Source of the DNA: a virus
DNA: 44,242 bases
Direction: 5' to 3' (one strand)
Virus record (IMG/VR): IMGVR_UViG_3300035438_000908
Span: 1-44,242 of that record
Part shown: positions 22,702 to 29,986 of the stretch, one piece after another
Numbering within the stretch: position 1 is the stretch's first letter
Layout: each line of letters begins with the position of its first letter
Made by a program: the position numbers and the translations under genes
Notes under the pieces: model-generated
Told to the model about the DNA's origin: nothing
What the model saw: only the letters and a program-made list of their open reading frames with translations
Database searches by the model: none

Positions 22702-22822
22702 AGAGTTAATAGAACTTGAAAAACTATTTGAAAAACTAATAGCTGAGCGTAATGAACTAAATCGCGTAATAGACGAACTTCGTGCCGAAGTAAATCGTCT
22801 TTCTCAGATTGCGAAATACTAA
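22691..22822 (+). CDS. Small coiled-coil protein
   Basis: 43 residues (MSPEELIELEKLFEKLIAER at the start), an almost perfect leucine-heptad helix. It overlaps the membrane-protein stop by 11 bases and its own stop overlaps the next start (TAATG), which favours a real coupled gene over the longer frame from 22640. It probably dimerises with itself or with a neighbour. Confidence 0.65.
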   Translation: MSPEELIELEKLFEKLIAERNELNRVIDELRAEVNRLSQIAKY

Positions 22823-23961
22823 TGACTAGACAAAGAATGTTTCTTGACATGAGCTGCATAGATGCAGCCCGCCAAAGAATTAGGCACGTCTACGATACTT
22901 TTGATACCGTATGTGTTCAGTTCTCTGGAGGAAAAGATTCCTCTGCGGTTATGTATCTTGCTAAAGAGGTACACGAAGAACGCGGTCTTGGGCCAGTAAA
23001 AGTTATTTTCCGAGACGAGGAAATGGTAAGCCCTACAACTATTGAGTATGTAGAAAAAGTGCGAAACTACGACTGGGTTGACATGGAGTGGTACTGCCTC
23101 CCTTACCCTGCAGAAATTTGGGTTCTCGGACAGAGGGTTACTACAGTTCTGTGGAGCAACATGCGTAAGAACCAGGGAAGGCTCGTAAGAGACATCCCGC
23201 CTTGGGCTATTACGGGTGAAGACTTTGGTCTAACCCACGATGTATCTCTTCCAGAACAGACCGACTACTACACCATGCAGGGCAAGAAGGGGAATGTTGC
23301 CTTCATCACCGGCGTTAGAGCAAGCGAGTCAATGGTTCGCTATAGGTCCTGCGTTCAGAAGTTGCATGAGAACTACATCGTTACTCCGTACAAACTCAAG
23401 ACCGGAATACCAATGAAGTTTGCCAAGGTTATTTATGACTGGAACACAAACGACGTATTTAAGTTTTTGATTGAAGAACACGGTTCTGAGTACTGTGAGT
23501 ATTACGACCTTGCTGCCCAGACGGAAAGTAACACAAGAATCGGTATCCCACTCCACAGCATTGCTATTCGCAGGATTGGTGATGTGGTTGCTACGGAACC
23601 AGAGTTTTACGACAGGCTTGTGGAGTGTTTTCCCCACATCGATGCTCAACGCAGGTGGTGGCCAGAATTTGACATTGAAAAACTTATTAACGAATACTCG
23701 GGATTGGGTTTAGAAGGTGCTTCAATGTTTATTGAAGACTACCTAGTTGGTGAACGCAGACAAATGGAAGCAAAAGCATACGTCTCTAAGTTTCGCAAGA
23801 AGCATCTAGAAGACCAACGTGCTTACCCAATCAGTCTGCTAATTAGAACTCTTGTTCTCAACGAAATAGATGGTGGTTCACCTTCTCCTGTTGGGCCAAG
23901 AACTAGAGCATACACAGTAAGAAATAATGACGAAGAAATGGAAACAACATATGAAGTATGA
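22822..23961 (+). CDS. Phosphoadenosine phosphosulfate reductase-like protein (IbrA-like)
   Basis: 379 residues. The PP-loop S-G-G-K-D-S (35-40) and the alpha-hydrolase fold elements V-I-F-R-D-E-E, T-G-V-R-A-S-E-S and the long W-N-T-N-D-V-F helix identify the PAPS-reductase/IbrA group. In this group ATP or a sulfonucleotide is bound by the PP-loop. In Escherichia coli the IbrA (PAPS-reductase-like) and IbrB (ParB-like) proteins act as a pair; here two ParB-like genes flank it. I infer a linked function in nucleotide or DNA chemistry (for example sulfur incorporation) but see no proof. Confidence 0.87.
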   Translation: MTRQRMFLDMSCIDAARQRIRHVYDTFDTVCVQFSGGKDSSAVMYLAKEVHEERGLGPVKVIFRDEEMVSPTTIEYVEKVRNYDWVDMEWYCLPYPAEIWVLGQRVTTVLWSNMRKNQGRLVRDIPPWAITGEDFGLTHDVSLPEQTDYYTMQGKKGNVAFITGVRASESMVRYRSCVQKLHENYIVTPYKLKTGIPMKFAKVIYDWNTNDVFKFLIEEHGSEYCEYYDLAAQTESNTRIGIPLHSIAIRRIGDVVATEPEFYDRLVECFPHIDAQRRWWPEFDIEKLINEYSGLGLEGASMFIEDYLVGERRQMEAKAYVSKFRKKHLEDQRAYPISLLIRTLVLNEIDGGSPSPVGPRTRAYTVRNNDEEMETTYEV

Positions 23962-24505
23962 GATAGAGGAAGTTGACCCATCAACACTTATCGTCCCACC
24001 ATGGAGAGCAACCTACATACTGAGACCAGACCTTTTAGTGCTTTCTGCGTCTTTGCTCGATTTTGGTTTTATTCAACCAATCCATGTATCTGCTAGAACC
24101 GGAGAAATCATTGATGGCTCTGAGCGCTATTTGTTGGCTACAAATGTCAAGCAGATAATGGAAATAATTGGTAAAACAATCCCGGTCATAAAGCATGATG
24201 TTGGGACCATGGAGGCAATGGAGATGCATCTTCGACTAAATAGAGGAAGAGGCTCGGTAGTGGCCAAACCTATGTCATCGATAATTAAAAAACTTGTCAG
24301 GTCTCGAGCCGCTACTGAAAAAAGCCTAGAAAGAACGTTATGCATGAAGGGAAATGAATATTCTTTAATGATTGACGGCACAATATTGAAGTCAAGGAAT
24401 ATCAAGGAATATACATATTCAAGAGCATGGGTGCCAGTAGAGGCTCCTCCAGGGACGCTTGATAAGGGTCCAGTGATTGAATCACCACCGAATAGCGACA
24501 GGTAG
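23951..24505 (+). CDS. Second ParB-like protein (IbrB-like)
   Basis: 184 residues with the start at 23951, chosen for its 11-base overlap with the upstream gene and a GGA nine bases before; an ATG at 23927 would add 8 residues. Contains V-D-P-S-T-L-I-V-P-P-W, L-L-D-F-G-F-I-Q-P-I-H-V and the ParB-type D-G-S-E-R-Y-L-L-A. The remainder is helical and basic. It follows the PAPS-reductase-like gene as IbrB follows IbrA. Confidence 0.8.
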   Translation: MKYEIEEVDPSTLIVPPWRATYILRPDLLVLSASLLDFGFIQPIHVSARTGEIIDGSERYLLATNVKQIMEIIGKTIPVIKHDVGTMEAMEMHLRLNRGRGSVVAKPMSSIIKKLVRSRAATEKSLERTLCMKGNEYSLMIDGTILKSRNIKEYTYSRAWVPVEAPPGTLDKGPVIESPPNSDR

Positions 24506-24510
24506 TTTTT

Positions 24511-24578
24511 GGCGCGGGTATTTAATTCCGAATTAGCGCCATATGGTAAACTTCTTTAAAATGTTTCTCAAAGAAGTT
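24511..24578 (+). promoter_or_regulatory. Dyad and hairpin before the lysine-rich gene
   Basis: TAATTC-C-GAATTA (24523-24535) is a 6-bp perfect dyad within GGCGC/GCGCC arms (24511-24515, 24536-24540), operator-like. It is followed by AACTTCTTT/AAAGAAGTT (24549-24557 and 24570-24578), a 9-bp inverted repeat ending 8 bases before the ATG at 24587, which would lie over the ribosome binding region. Confidence 0.4.
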
Positions 24579-24586
24579 GGTTGATT

Positions 24587-25231
24587 ATGCCCAGAGTAAG
24601 ATACGGCCCGGACATTACGGACGACGCAGACTCCCTACTCCTCGACGCAAGCCGAATCAAGAACCAGCTCAACAAGGCTAAGGGTGAAAAGGCCAGAGCA
24701 GCTCTCATCAAAGAAAGAGACTTGCTAAATCAAGCAATCAAAGACATTTTTGGTTCTCGTGCCAATGCTAGAAAATTGCAAAAAGAATCTACAAGACTGC
24801 AAGGGTATCTATCTCCTTCAGAAATTAGAGCCCTTGGCGTAAAGTCAAACAAAAAGATTAAAGGCAAAGGAGTGCTTGGTCTTGCAAATTCTCCGCGTGG
24901 CAGCCAGCAGATTGGTCGCAAAAAGGGCTACAAGGCTCGCGCTAACCCAATTAACGAAGCTCTGTACAAGTCGGCAACAGAGAGGGCAAAATCCTCAGCC
25001 ATTCTCAAGCAGGTAAAGAGGCAGAAAACCGCTGCTGAAGCAAACAGAAAAGCATCTAAATCTAAAGCTAAAAAAGTGCAGGCAAAGCAAAAGTCGGCAG
25101 CAAAGAAGGCTACGCCAACTAAGAAGGCTGCTCCAGCGAAGAAGGCTGCTCCCGCCAAGAAGGCTGCTGCAAAGAAAGCTCCCGCCAAGAAGGCTCCAGC
25201 AAAGAAAGCCACACCAAAGAAGAGGCGCTAA
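24587..25231 (+). CDS. Lysine/alanine-rich histone-H1-like protein
   Basis: 214 residues (ATG at 24587; a TTG two codons upstream is less likely). The N-terminal 75 residues are a charged helical domain, then a Gly/Lys-rich middle, and the last 70 residues are a low-complexity tail of A-A-K-K-A-P/T repeats closely resembling histone H1 or bacterial Hc1/AlgP tails. Such tails bind DNA without sequence specificity. It stands between the DNA-metabolism genes and the connector genes, so it may condense DNA in the virion or after infection. The tail DNA is repetitive and could vary in length. Confidence 0.8.
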   Translation: MPRVRYGPDITDDADSLLLDASRIKNQLNKAKGEKARAALIKERDLLNQAIKDIFGSRANARKLQKESTRLQGYLSPSEIRALGVKSNKKIKGKGVLGLANSPRGSQQIGRKKGYKARANPINEALYKSATERAKSSAILKQVKRQKTAAEANRKASKSKAKKVQAKQKSAAKKATPTKKAAPAKKAAPAKKAAAKKAPAKKAPAKKATPKKRR

Positions 25232-25272
25232 ATCGGTCTTTATGACTGATTAACGCCTAGTGGAGGTATCAA

Positions 25273-25920
25273 GTGCTAGTAACTCAAGCAGACCTTATTA
25301 ACTACATGGACATAAAGCTGTCCTTGCGTCAGCAGGATGCAGCCGAGATGATTCTTGCAGGTCTCCAATCAGAGATGGAAGCTCATCTTGGTCGACCTAT
25401 TGAGGTGGTGGAATTCGAGGAAGATTACACTGTAGAAGGTACATACCACGGCGTTCCTATGGGTACCTTCTTGTCGGCCCCACCGCATAGCTACACGGAC
25501 TCGTTTGTCCAGTCAAATATGGTAGATAGCACAACATGGGCAACCCCTCCAAGCACTATCTATTTCCGCAATTCGCCTGTTGTAAACGTGTCCGAAGTAG
25601 TAGTAAAACCGCTAAACGGAGAACCAAGAACCCTCATTGTTGAGCATGACTATGTTGTGCGCAGGTTTGGTATTGACTACTTTTACGCCCTTGATGGTGA
25701 CGTAATTACAGTTACTTACACTGCAGGCCTGGATGGTACAAATATACCAATGTTTAAGCTTCTTATCCTAAGAGCGGCTTCCAGGGAGATGCAGAACATG
25801 CATGACGATGTTGTTGGCCTCAAGGACATAACAACGCGAAATGTCGGACCTCTGGTGACTGGATTTTTGGATACTGAACTTATGTCTCTGAGGAAGTACA
25901 GCCGAAGAAGAATTGCATAA
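25273..25920 (+). CDS. Head-tail connector (gp6-like adaptor)
   Basis: 215 residues; GTG start with a clear GGAGG (25262-25266). N-terminal helices (L-S-L-R-Q-Q-D-A-A-E-M-I-L-A-G-L-Q-S-E-M-E-A-H-L-G-R) and a C-terminal part ending in S-R-R-R-I-A fit the HK97 gp6/SPP1 gp15-type ring that joins portal and tail; an inserted beta region of about 90 residues makes it longer than usual. Position first in the connector genes supports the call. Confidence 0.72.
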   Translation: MLVTQADLINYMDIKLSLRQQDAAEMILAGLQSEMEAHLGRPIEVVEFEEDYTVEGTYHGVPMGTFLSAPPHSYTDSFVQSNMVDSTTWATPPSTIYFRNSPVVNVSEVVVKPLNGEPRTLIVEHDYVVRRFGIDYFYALDGDVITVTYTAGLDGTNIPMFKLLILRAASREMQNMHDDVVGLKDITTRNVGPLVTGFLDTELMSLRKYSRRRIA

Positions 25921-25922
25921 CA

Positions 25923-26399
25923 ATGTCGGCACCAGTAAGAGTAGACATTGAGGTCAGGATTGAAAAAGTCCAGAACTTGGTTGCAGACATCCAAGACAGG
26001 ATTACCGATGCTAAGCCTGTTTTTAGGTGGGCACACCAGGTCCTAAAGAAGACATTTGCAGAAAACTTCACATCACAGGGGCTTCCTGTTGGTGGATGGT
26101 CCCCGCTTGACGCTGAATACGCCTCATGGAAGGCCAGGGAGCTCCCAGGGAGACCAACGCTTGTCCGTAGCGGAGAGTTGTTTAAAAGCCTCTCCGAGCT
26201 ATCTGACCCCTCTGTGAACCAAATAAACAAACTAAGTGCTACGTTTGGAACTGGAGTGAAATATGCTCCGTTCCATCAGACCGGAACACCAAACATGCCA
26301 AAACGCCAAATTCTTTTTATCCCGCAATCCTTTGTCAGTGAATTTGCAGAAAAACTAGCAAACTACATTGTTGAAGGTAATGAAGGGTTGACAGCATAA
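25923..26399 (+). CDS. Phage virion morphogenesis / tail completion protein (Mu gpG-like)
   Basis: 158 residues. W-S-P-L-D-A-E-Y-A-S-W-K, then L-V-R-S-G-E-L-F-K-S-L, the G-T-G-V-K-Y-A-P-F-H-Q-T-G segment and M-P-K-R-Q-I-L-F match the Phage_tail_S/virion morphogenesis family that completes the head-tail joint. The stop overlaps the next ATG. Confidence 0.82.
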   Translation: MSAPVRVDIEVRIEKVQNLVADIQDRITDAKPVFRWAHQVLKKTFAENFTSQGLPVGGWSPLDAEYASWKARELPGRPTLVRSGELFKSLSELSDPSVNQINKLSATFGTGVKYAPFHQTGTPNMPKRQILFIPQSFVSEFAEKLANYIVEGNEGLTA

Positions 26400-27019
26400 T
26401 GCCTACAGTTCCTGGATATCCATTAATGCATGGCGCTCAGTTTGCCAAGCAGTATGTAAACAATTACCTTTCAGAAGATGTTCCTGTAAGAATTATTGAT
26501 TACCGTAACGGTTGGAATGTTGACGACATAACCCTTCCGACCCCTGAGGGGTTTACAACATACGAACCGTTTGCTATCGATACATGGCCGCTTGTTATCA
26601 CTGTAGTTATCTCTTCTACGGCTTTTAACCGTATTGGATTTGATGGCCCAGACCCTCTTTATAGGGTTTCATACTCAATGCGCACCTATGTTTGGGTAAA
26701 AACAGAAGGCTCAGAAGAGTGCACGATAATGCGAGATAGGTTAACAACCGTTCTCAGGTCGGCCCTTCTTGATTATCCATGCCTCAAGGCCTATGACGAA
26801 AGAACATCTTTTAGGGCAATGATTGACGAAGGTTCAATTCGTGAAGAGTTTTCCGATTTAACACTGCTTAAAGGCGACAGAATTATGGCTGGGGCATATA
26901 TTTCCTACAATATGGAGATAGATGAGGTAGTTTCTCGCAAGCCAATCGGCGTTGTGTCAAGCATTGATTTAGAAATAGAAGCCAGTGGAGATTCATCCGC
27001 GCCACTTCCTATTTTGTAA
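26399..27019 (+). CDS. Probable tail terminator / connector protein
   Basis: 206 residues, no clear motif. The middle (Y-R-V-S-Y-S-M-R-T-Y-V-W-V-K, then a helix E-C-T-I-M-R-D-R-L-T-T-V-L-R) follows the alpha/beta plan of tail terminator proteins, and the gene lies between the morphogenesis and sheath genes as those do. Assigned mainly by order. Confidence 0.65.
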   Translation: MPTVPGYPLMHGAQFAKQYVNNYLSEDVPVRIIDYRNGWNVDDITLPTPEGFTTYEPFAIDTWPLVITVVISSTAFNRIGFDGPDPLYRVSYSMRTYVWVKTEGSEECTIMRDRLTTVLRSALLDYPCLKAYDERTSFRAMIDEGSIREEFSDLTLLKGDRIMAGAYISYNMEIDEVVSRKPIGVVSSIDLEIEASGDSSAPLPIL

Positions 27020-27144
27020 CTTGTTATGTCGTATTCTATTTATACAGCATTCTTTTTAACAGTTGCAATAATCAACACGAAATCATCTGTACAATATAAA
27101 CCGTTGGCGGCATTGTCACTCAACACGAACCACAGGAAGGTCTT
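27020..27144 (+). promoter_or_regulatory. Intergenic region before the tail sheath gene
   Basis: 125 AT-rich bases with an imperfect promoter-like TACAATATAAA (27090-27100) and a 10-base direct repeat TCAACACGAA at 27072-27081 and 27120-27129. AGGAAGG before the sheath ATG is a strong ribosome binding site. A late promoter for sheath and tube is plausible but not proven. Confidence 0.4.
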
Positions 27145-28665
27145 ATGCCAGGCGTAGTAATCTCCACAGCAGTCAGAACAGGCCCATCTTCCGCGACAGT
27201 GCGCGAATCTTCGCAGCTTTTTGTTGTCGGATTAGCAGAACGAGGAGCTGTTGGCGAAGCAGTTTTAGTTCAGAGCCTTGCAGAATTTGAACACATGTTC
27301 GGCGGATACGTTTCGTATTCGTACCTCCACCCAACAGTAGAAACCTTCTTTGAAGAAGGCGGCACTCAGGCTTATATCTCCAGAGTTGTCGGCGCTGACG
27401 CAGAATCAGGAACGCTCGTTCTTGAAGATGCTGACGAGGACCCAGTATTGACAATTGACGCAAACGGTGCAGGCGCATGGAGCTCAGATGTTGAAGTTAC
27501 TGTTACTCAGCCAACAGGAACAACCTTTGCAGTTATCATCTCTTACCAAGGTGACCCTGTGTACAGCACGGGCAACGTAACCTCTGTGGCACAAGCTGCT
27601 GGTCGCATCAACTTAAGCTCAGTTGCTTCTCGCTACGTAACGGCAACAGCCGTTGTTGGCGCAACAACAAAGCCAGCAGTTCTTGTAGCAACAAACCTCT
27701 CAGCAGGAGACGACGACCTTGCACAGGTTGATGACGACTCCCTAATTGACGCCCTTGAAGTCTTCAACGACTCGCTCGGTACCGGTGCAGTCTCAATCCC
27801 AGACGCAGAAACGGCAACTCGCCTTTCCGTTGGTGGACCAGTTACTGACTACGATGGCACACTAAAGGCCACTCAGGACGTTTCTACTGCTCTTATTGCT
27901 CACGCAAATGCAAATAATAGAATTGCTATCTTGCACGGAGGCGCTGCCGATACTGTTGCTAACGCAATCTCGAAGGCAGGAGAACTTAAGGTTCTCACAG
28001 AAACCGAGCATGCGGCTATGTACTTCCCGTGGGTTAACGTTCCAACAACGATTGCTGGTGTATCAAGGCTTATACCGCCAGACGGCTATGTTGCCGCCAA
28101 GCGTGCACAGGCTCACAACCAAGGTGGAGCACATGTTCCAGCCGCTGGTCTTATCTCTACAGCAAGATTCGTTACAGGTACTGCTCTTGATATCAACAAG
28201 ACATCTGGTGACCAATTGGATGACGAGCAAGTCAACTCAATTAGAATCATTCAAAACTCTGTAAGAATCTACGGTGCTCGTTCATTGTCAATTGACACTG
28301 AGAACTTCCGCTACATCACGACCCAAGAAATCATCAACCACATCGTTGTTGCTTCTCAGCGGTCTCTCGAAGACCTTGTCTTCGGTGTAATCGACGGACG
28401 TGACACCATCTTCTCTGCAATTACATCACGATTGATTGCAATTCTTGCTCCATTGCGCGAAGAAGGCGCTTTGTTCCAAGCATTTGATGTCAACGGAAAG
28501 AAAGTCGACAGTGGCTACACAGTTCGTTGCGACTCCTATCTGAACCCAGTCAGCCAACTAGCAGGCGGTACTGTCAAGGCTAAAGTTGGTGTTCGCACCA
28601 GCAGTGTCGGCGACAAAATTGAAGTCGACATTATCAAGTCGAATCTAACCGCTAGCGTCGTCTAA
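27145..28665 (+). CDS. Tail sheath protein
   Basis: 506 residues with the sheath plan: N-terminal A-E-F-E-H-M-F-G-G-Y and F-F-E-E-G-G-T-Q-A-Y-I-S-R-V-V-G, a central variable domain, and the conserved C-terminal part N-S-V-R-I-Y-G-A-R-S-L and I-N-H-I-V-V-A-S-Q-R-S-L-E-D-L-V-F. It forms the contractile outer cylinder, so the phage is a myovirus. Strong ribosome binding site; the tube gene follows after 14 bases. Confidence 0.95.
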   Translation: MPGVVISTAVRTGPSSATVRESSQLFVVGLAERGAVGEAVLVQSLAEFEHMFGGYVSYSYLHPTVETFFEEGGTQAYISRVVGADAESGTLVLEDADEDPVLTIDANGAGAWSSDVEVTVTQPTGTTFAVIISYQGDPVYSTGNVTSVAQAAGRINLSSVASRYVTATAVVGATTKPAVLVATNLSAGDDDLAQVDDDSLIDALEVFNDSLGTGAVSIPDAETATRLSVGGPVTDYDGTLKATQDVSTALIAHANANNRIAILHGGAADTVANAISKAGELKVLTETEHAAMYFPWVNVPTTIAGVSRLIPPDGYVAAKRAQAHNQGGAHVPAAGLISTARFVTGTALDINKTSGDQLDDEQVNSIRIIQNSVRIYGARSLSIDTENFRYITTQEIINHIVVASQRSLEDLVFGVIDGRDTIFSAITSRLIAILAPLREEGALFQAFDVNGKKVDSGYTVRCDSYLNPVSQLAGGTVKAKVGVRTSSVGDKIEVDIIKSNLTASVV

Positions 28666-28679
28666 AGAAGGATATAAAC

Positions 28680-29159
28680 ATGTCAAAAGTATCTCAGCGC
28701 CAAGTACTCGCCTCGGTCGTGCCGGTTGATGCTGGCAAACACCCGAAGTGGACAGGTTTTTACTTTGCCCAGGTTTCTGGTGGAGAAATTACTGCATCTG
28801 TAGAAAAGATTTACGAAGGCGGCAAGCTCCGTCCTACCGTTCTCTGTGCACCATCTGAAGTTGGCGACATTACGCTGACCGCTCACTATGATGACGACAG
28901 AAACCAAGCAGACGGCCCTACCGGAATTGCAGAAAAGATTGCAACACTCCGCCCATTGGTTGGCCGTGCTTCGTACGACATCACAATCGAGACCTTTGAC
29001 TGCGACCTCAAGGTTCCAGGCACGGACCGTGTGTACTCAAAGGCCCTTTTGGTTGGCATCACAGAGCCAGACGGTGACTCATCTTCTGGTGCTCCTGCGA
29101 CTTTCTCGCTAACATTTGCCATCTCGGACGTTGAGTCCGGTGCTGGCGCAGCTGGTTGA
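28680..29159 (+). CDS. Tail tube protein
   Basis: 159 residues with AAGGA seven bases before the ATG. The beta-rich sequence, the place directly after the sheath and the size match myovirus inner tube subunits, which polymerise inside the sheath. Contains G-D-I-T-L-T-A-H-Y-D-D-D-R and the C-terminal A-T-F-S-L-T-F-A-I-S-D-V typical of the fold. Confidence 0.88.
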   Translation: MSKVSQRQVLASVVPVDAGKHPKWTGFYFAQVSGGEITASVEKIYEGGKLRPTVLCAPSEVGDITLTAHYDDDRNQADGPTGIAEKIATLRPLVGRASYDITIETFDCDLKVPGTDRVYSKALLVGITEPDGDSSSGAPATFSLTFAISDVESGAGAAG

Positions 29160-29180
29160 TAAATCTTCTCTTCTGAGTTC

Positions 29181-29216
29181 CATCACGGGCATGCGTGATG
29201 TGCTAGGTTTTCTCTT
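29181..29216 (+). terminator. Weak hairpin after the tube gene
   Basis: CATCACG and CGTGATG (29181-29187, 29194-29200) form a 7-bp stem with a 6-base loop; a T-rich stretch follows after seven bases. Possibly an attenuator that lowers expression of the chaperone relative to tube and sheath. Confidence 0.4.
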
Positions 29217-29756
29217 ATGACAGAAAACTCTGAACTCTATACAACATCCACAGAAGATTCTTCCCCTAAAGCAAAGCAAGTCAAGGCTGCTGTTGCTGCA
29301 GAAGAGACACCGCTTCAAAAGCTTACGGGCATTGTCAAGCGCAAGGTTGAACGCTCGGTTGTTCTAATCCCTGTTCCTGAACGCCCTGGTGTAAAAATCA
29401 AGATTAGCCCGAACATTACCCAGAACCAAATGAAAAACTGGCGTAAGCAAGCTGGTGAAGATACCCGTAATGGTATGGATGGAACACGTTTTGCTTGTTC
29501 AGTTATTGGCCACACCACTATCGGTATCTTGTTTGACGACGAAGAAGTATTCGATGATGCTGGCAATGAGCTGACATTTGCTTCTCCAGTCATTCTTGAG
29601 ATGACAAACACAACTCGCCCACTTCCTGACTGTGTTAAGGAATTCTTTGGAGTTGACCCTCATATTGAGGCTGCTGCCCTCTCGATTCTTGACGCTGCTG
29701 GATACTCTGATTCGGTGGACGTTGAAGACCCTACGAAGGGGTCTTCGACGAACTAG
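29217..29756 (+). CDS. Tail assembly chaperone (short form)
   Basis: 179 residues between tube and tape measure, the position of G-type tail chaperones. N-terminal 40 residues are acidic and disordered, then a folded region (I-K-I-S-P-N-I-T-Q-N-Q-M-K-N-W). The frame ends at TAG 29754-29756 within a second overlapping frame (-1) that continues in the same gene, the classic arrangement for two chaperone forms. Confidence 0.85.
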   Translation: MTENSELYTTSTEDSSPKAKQVKAAVAAEETPLQKLTGIVKRKVERSVVLIPVPERPGVKIKISPNITQNQMKNWRKQAGEDTRNGMDGTRFACSVIGHTTIGILFDDEEVFDDAGNELTFASPVILEMTNTTRPLPDCVKEFFGVDPHIEAAALSILDAAGYSDSVDVEDPTKGSSTN

Positions 29757-29920
29757 TTGAAGACCCTTTAGTCATCTCGGCAGCAAGATTAGGCGAACTG
29801 TTCGGGACAGACCCAGTAAGACTTTTAGATTCAACAGAAACTGAATGGCTAATAAGGCTTGCTTGTGCTAAAGTAATAAGTAACGACCGCGAAGAGCAGG
29901 AACGCAAATCTAGGCAATAA
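29217..29920 (+). CDS. Tail assembly chaperone, -1 frameshift long form
   Basis: In the -1 frame an open stretch runs from 29741 past the TAG to TAA 29918-29920. It reads well (A-A-R-L-G-E-L-F-G-T-D-P-V-R-L-L, then W-L-I-R-L-A-C-A-K-V-I) and has no start of its own. A shift at GGGG (29738-29741), where the GGG-decoding tRNA can re-pair one base back, would join 175 residues of the short form to 59 of the extension, giving about 234. GT-type fusions bind the tape measure during tail assembly. The slippery site is not a standard X-XXY-YYZ heptamer, so the exact position is an inference. Confidence 0.7.
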
Positions 29921-29944
29921 GCCAGATTTGTTCCTACACTCACG

Positions 29945-29962
29945 CGATTTTCCCAAAAATCG
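29945..29962 (+). promoter_or_regulatory. Hairpin upstream of the tape measure gene
   Basis: CGATTTT and AAAATCG (7 bp, loop CCCA), extended imperfectly by CTCACG/GCGTGTGAG outside. It lies between the chaperone and the tape-measure start and may tune translation or mRNA processing. Confidence 0.4.
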
Positions 29963-29986
29963 TAAATGAGCGTGTGAGGTCTAAGC

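Noticed and set aside
24928-25212. Minus-strand 94-codon hydrophobic frame
   Set aside because: It is the antisense of the lysine/alanine-rich repeats; apparent membrane character arises from the complementary codons.
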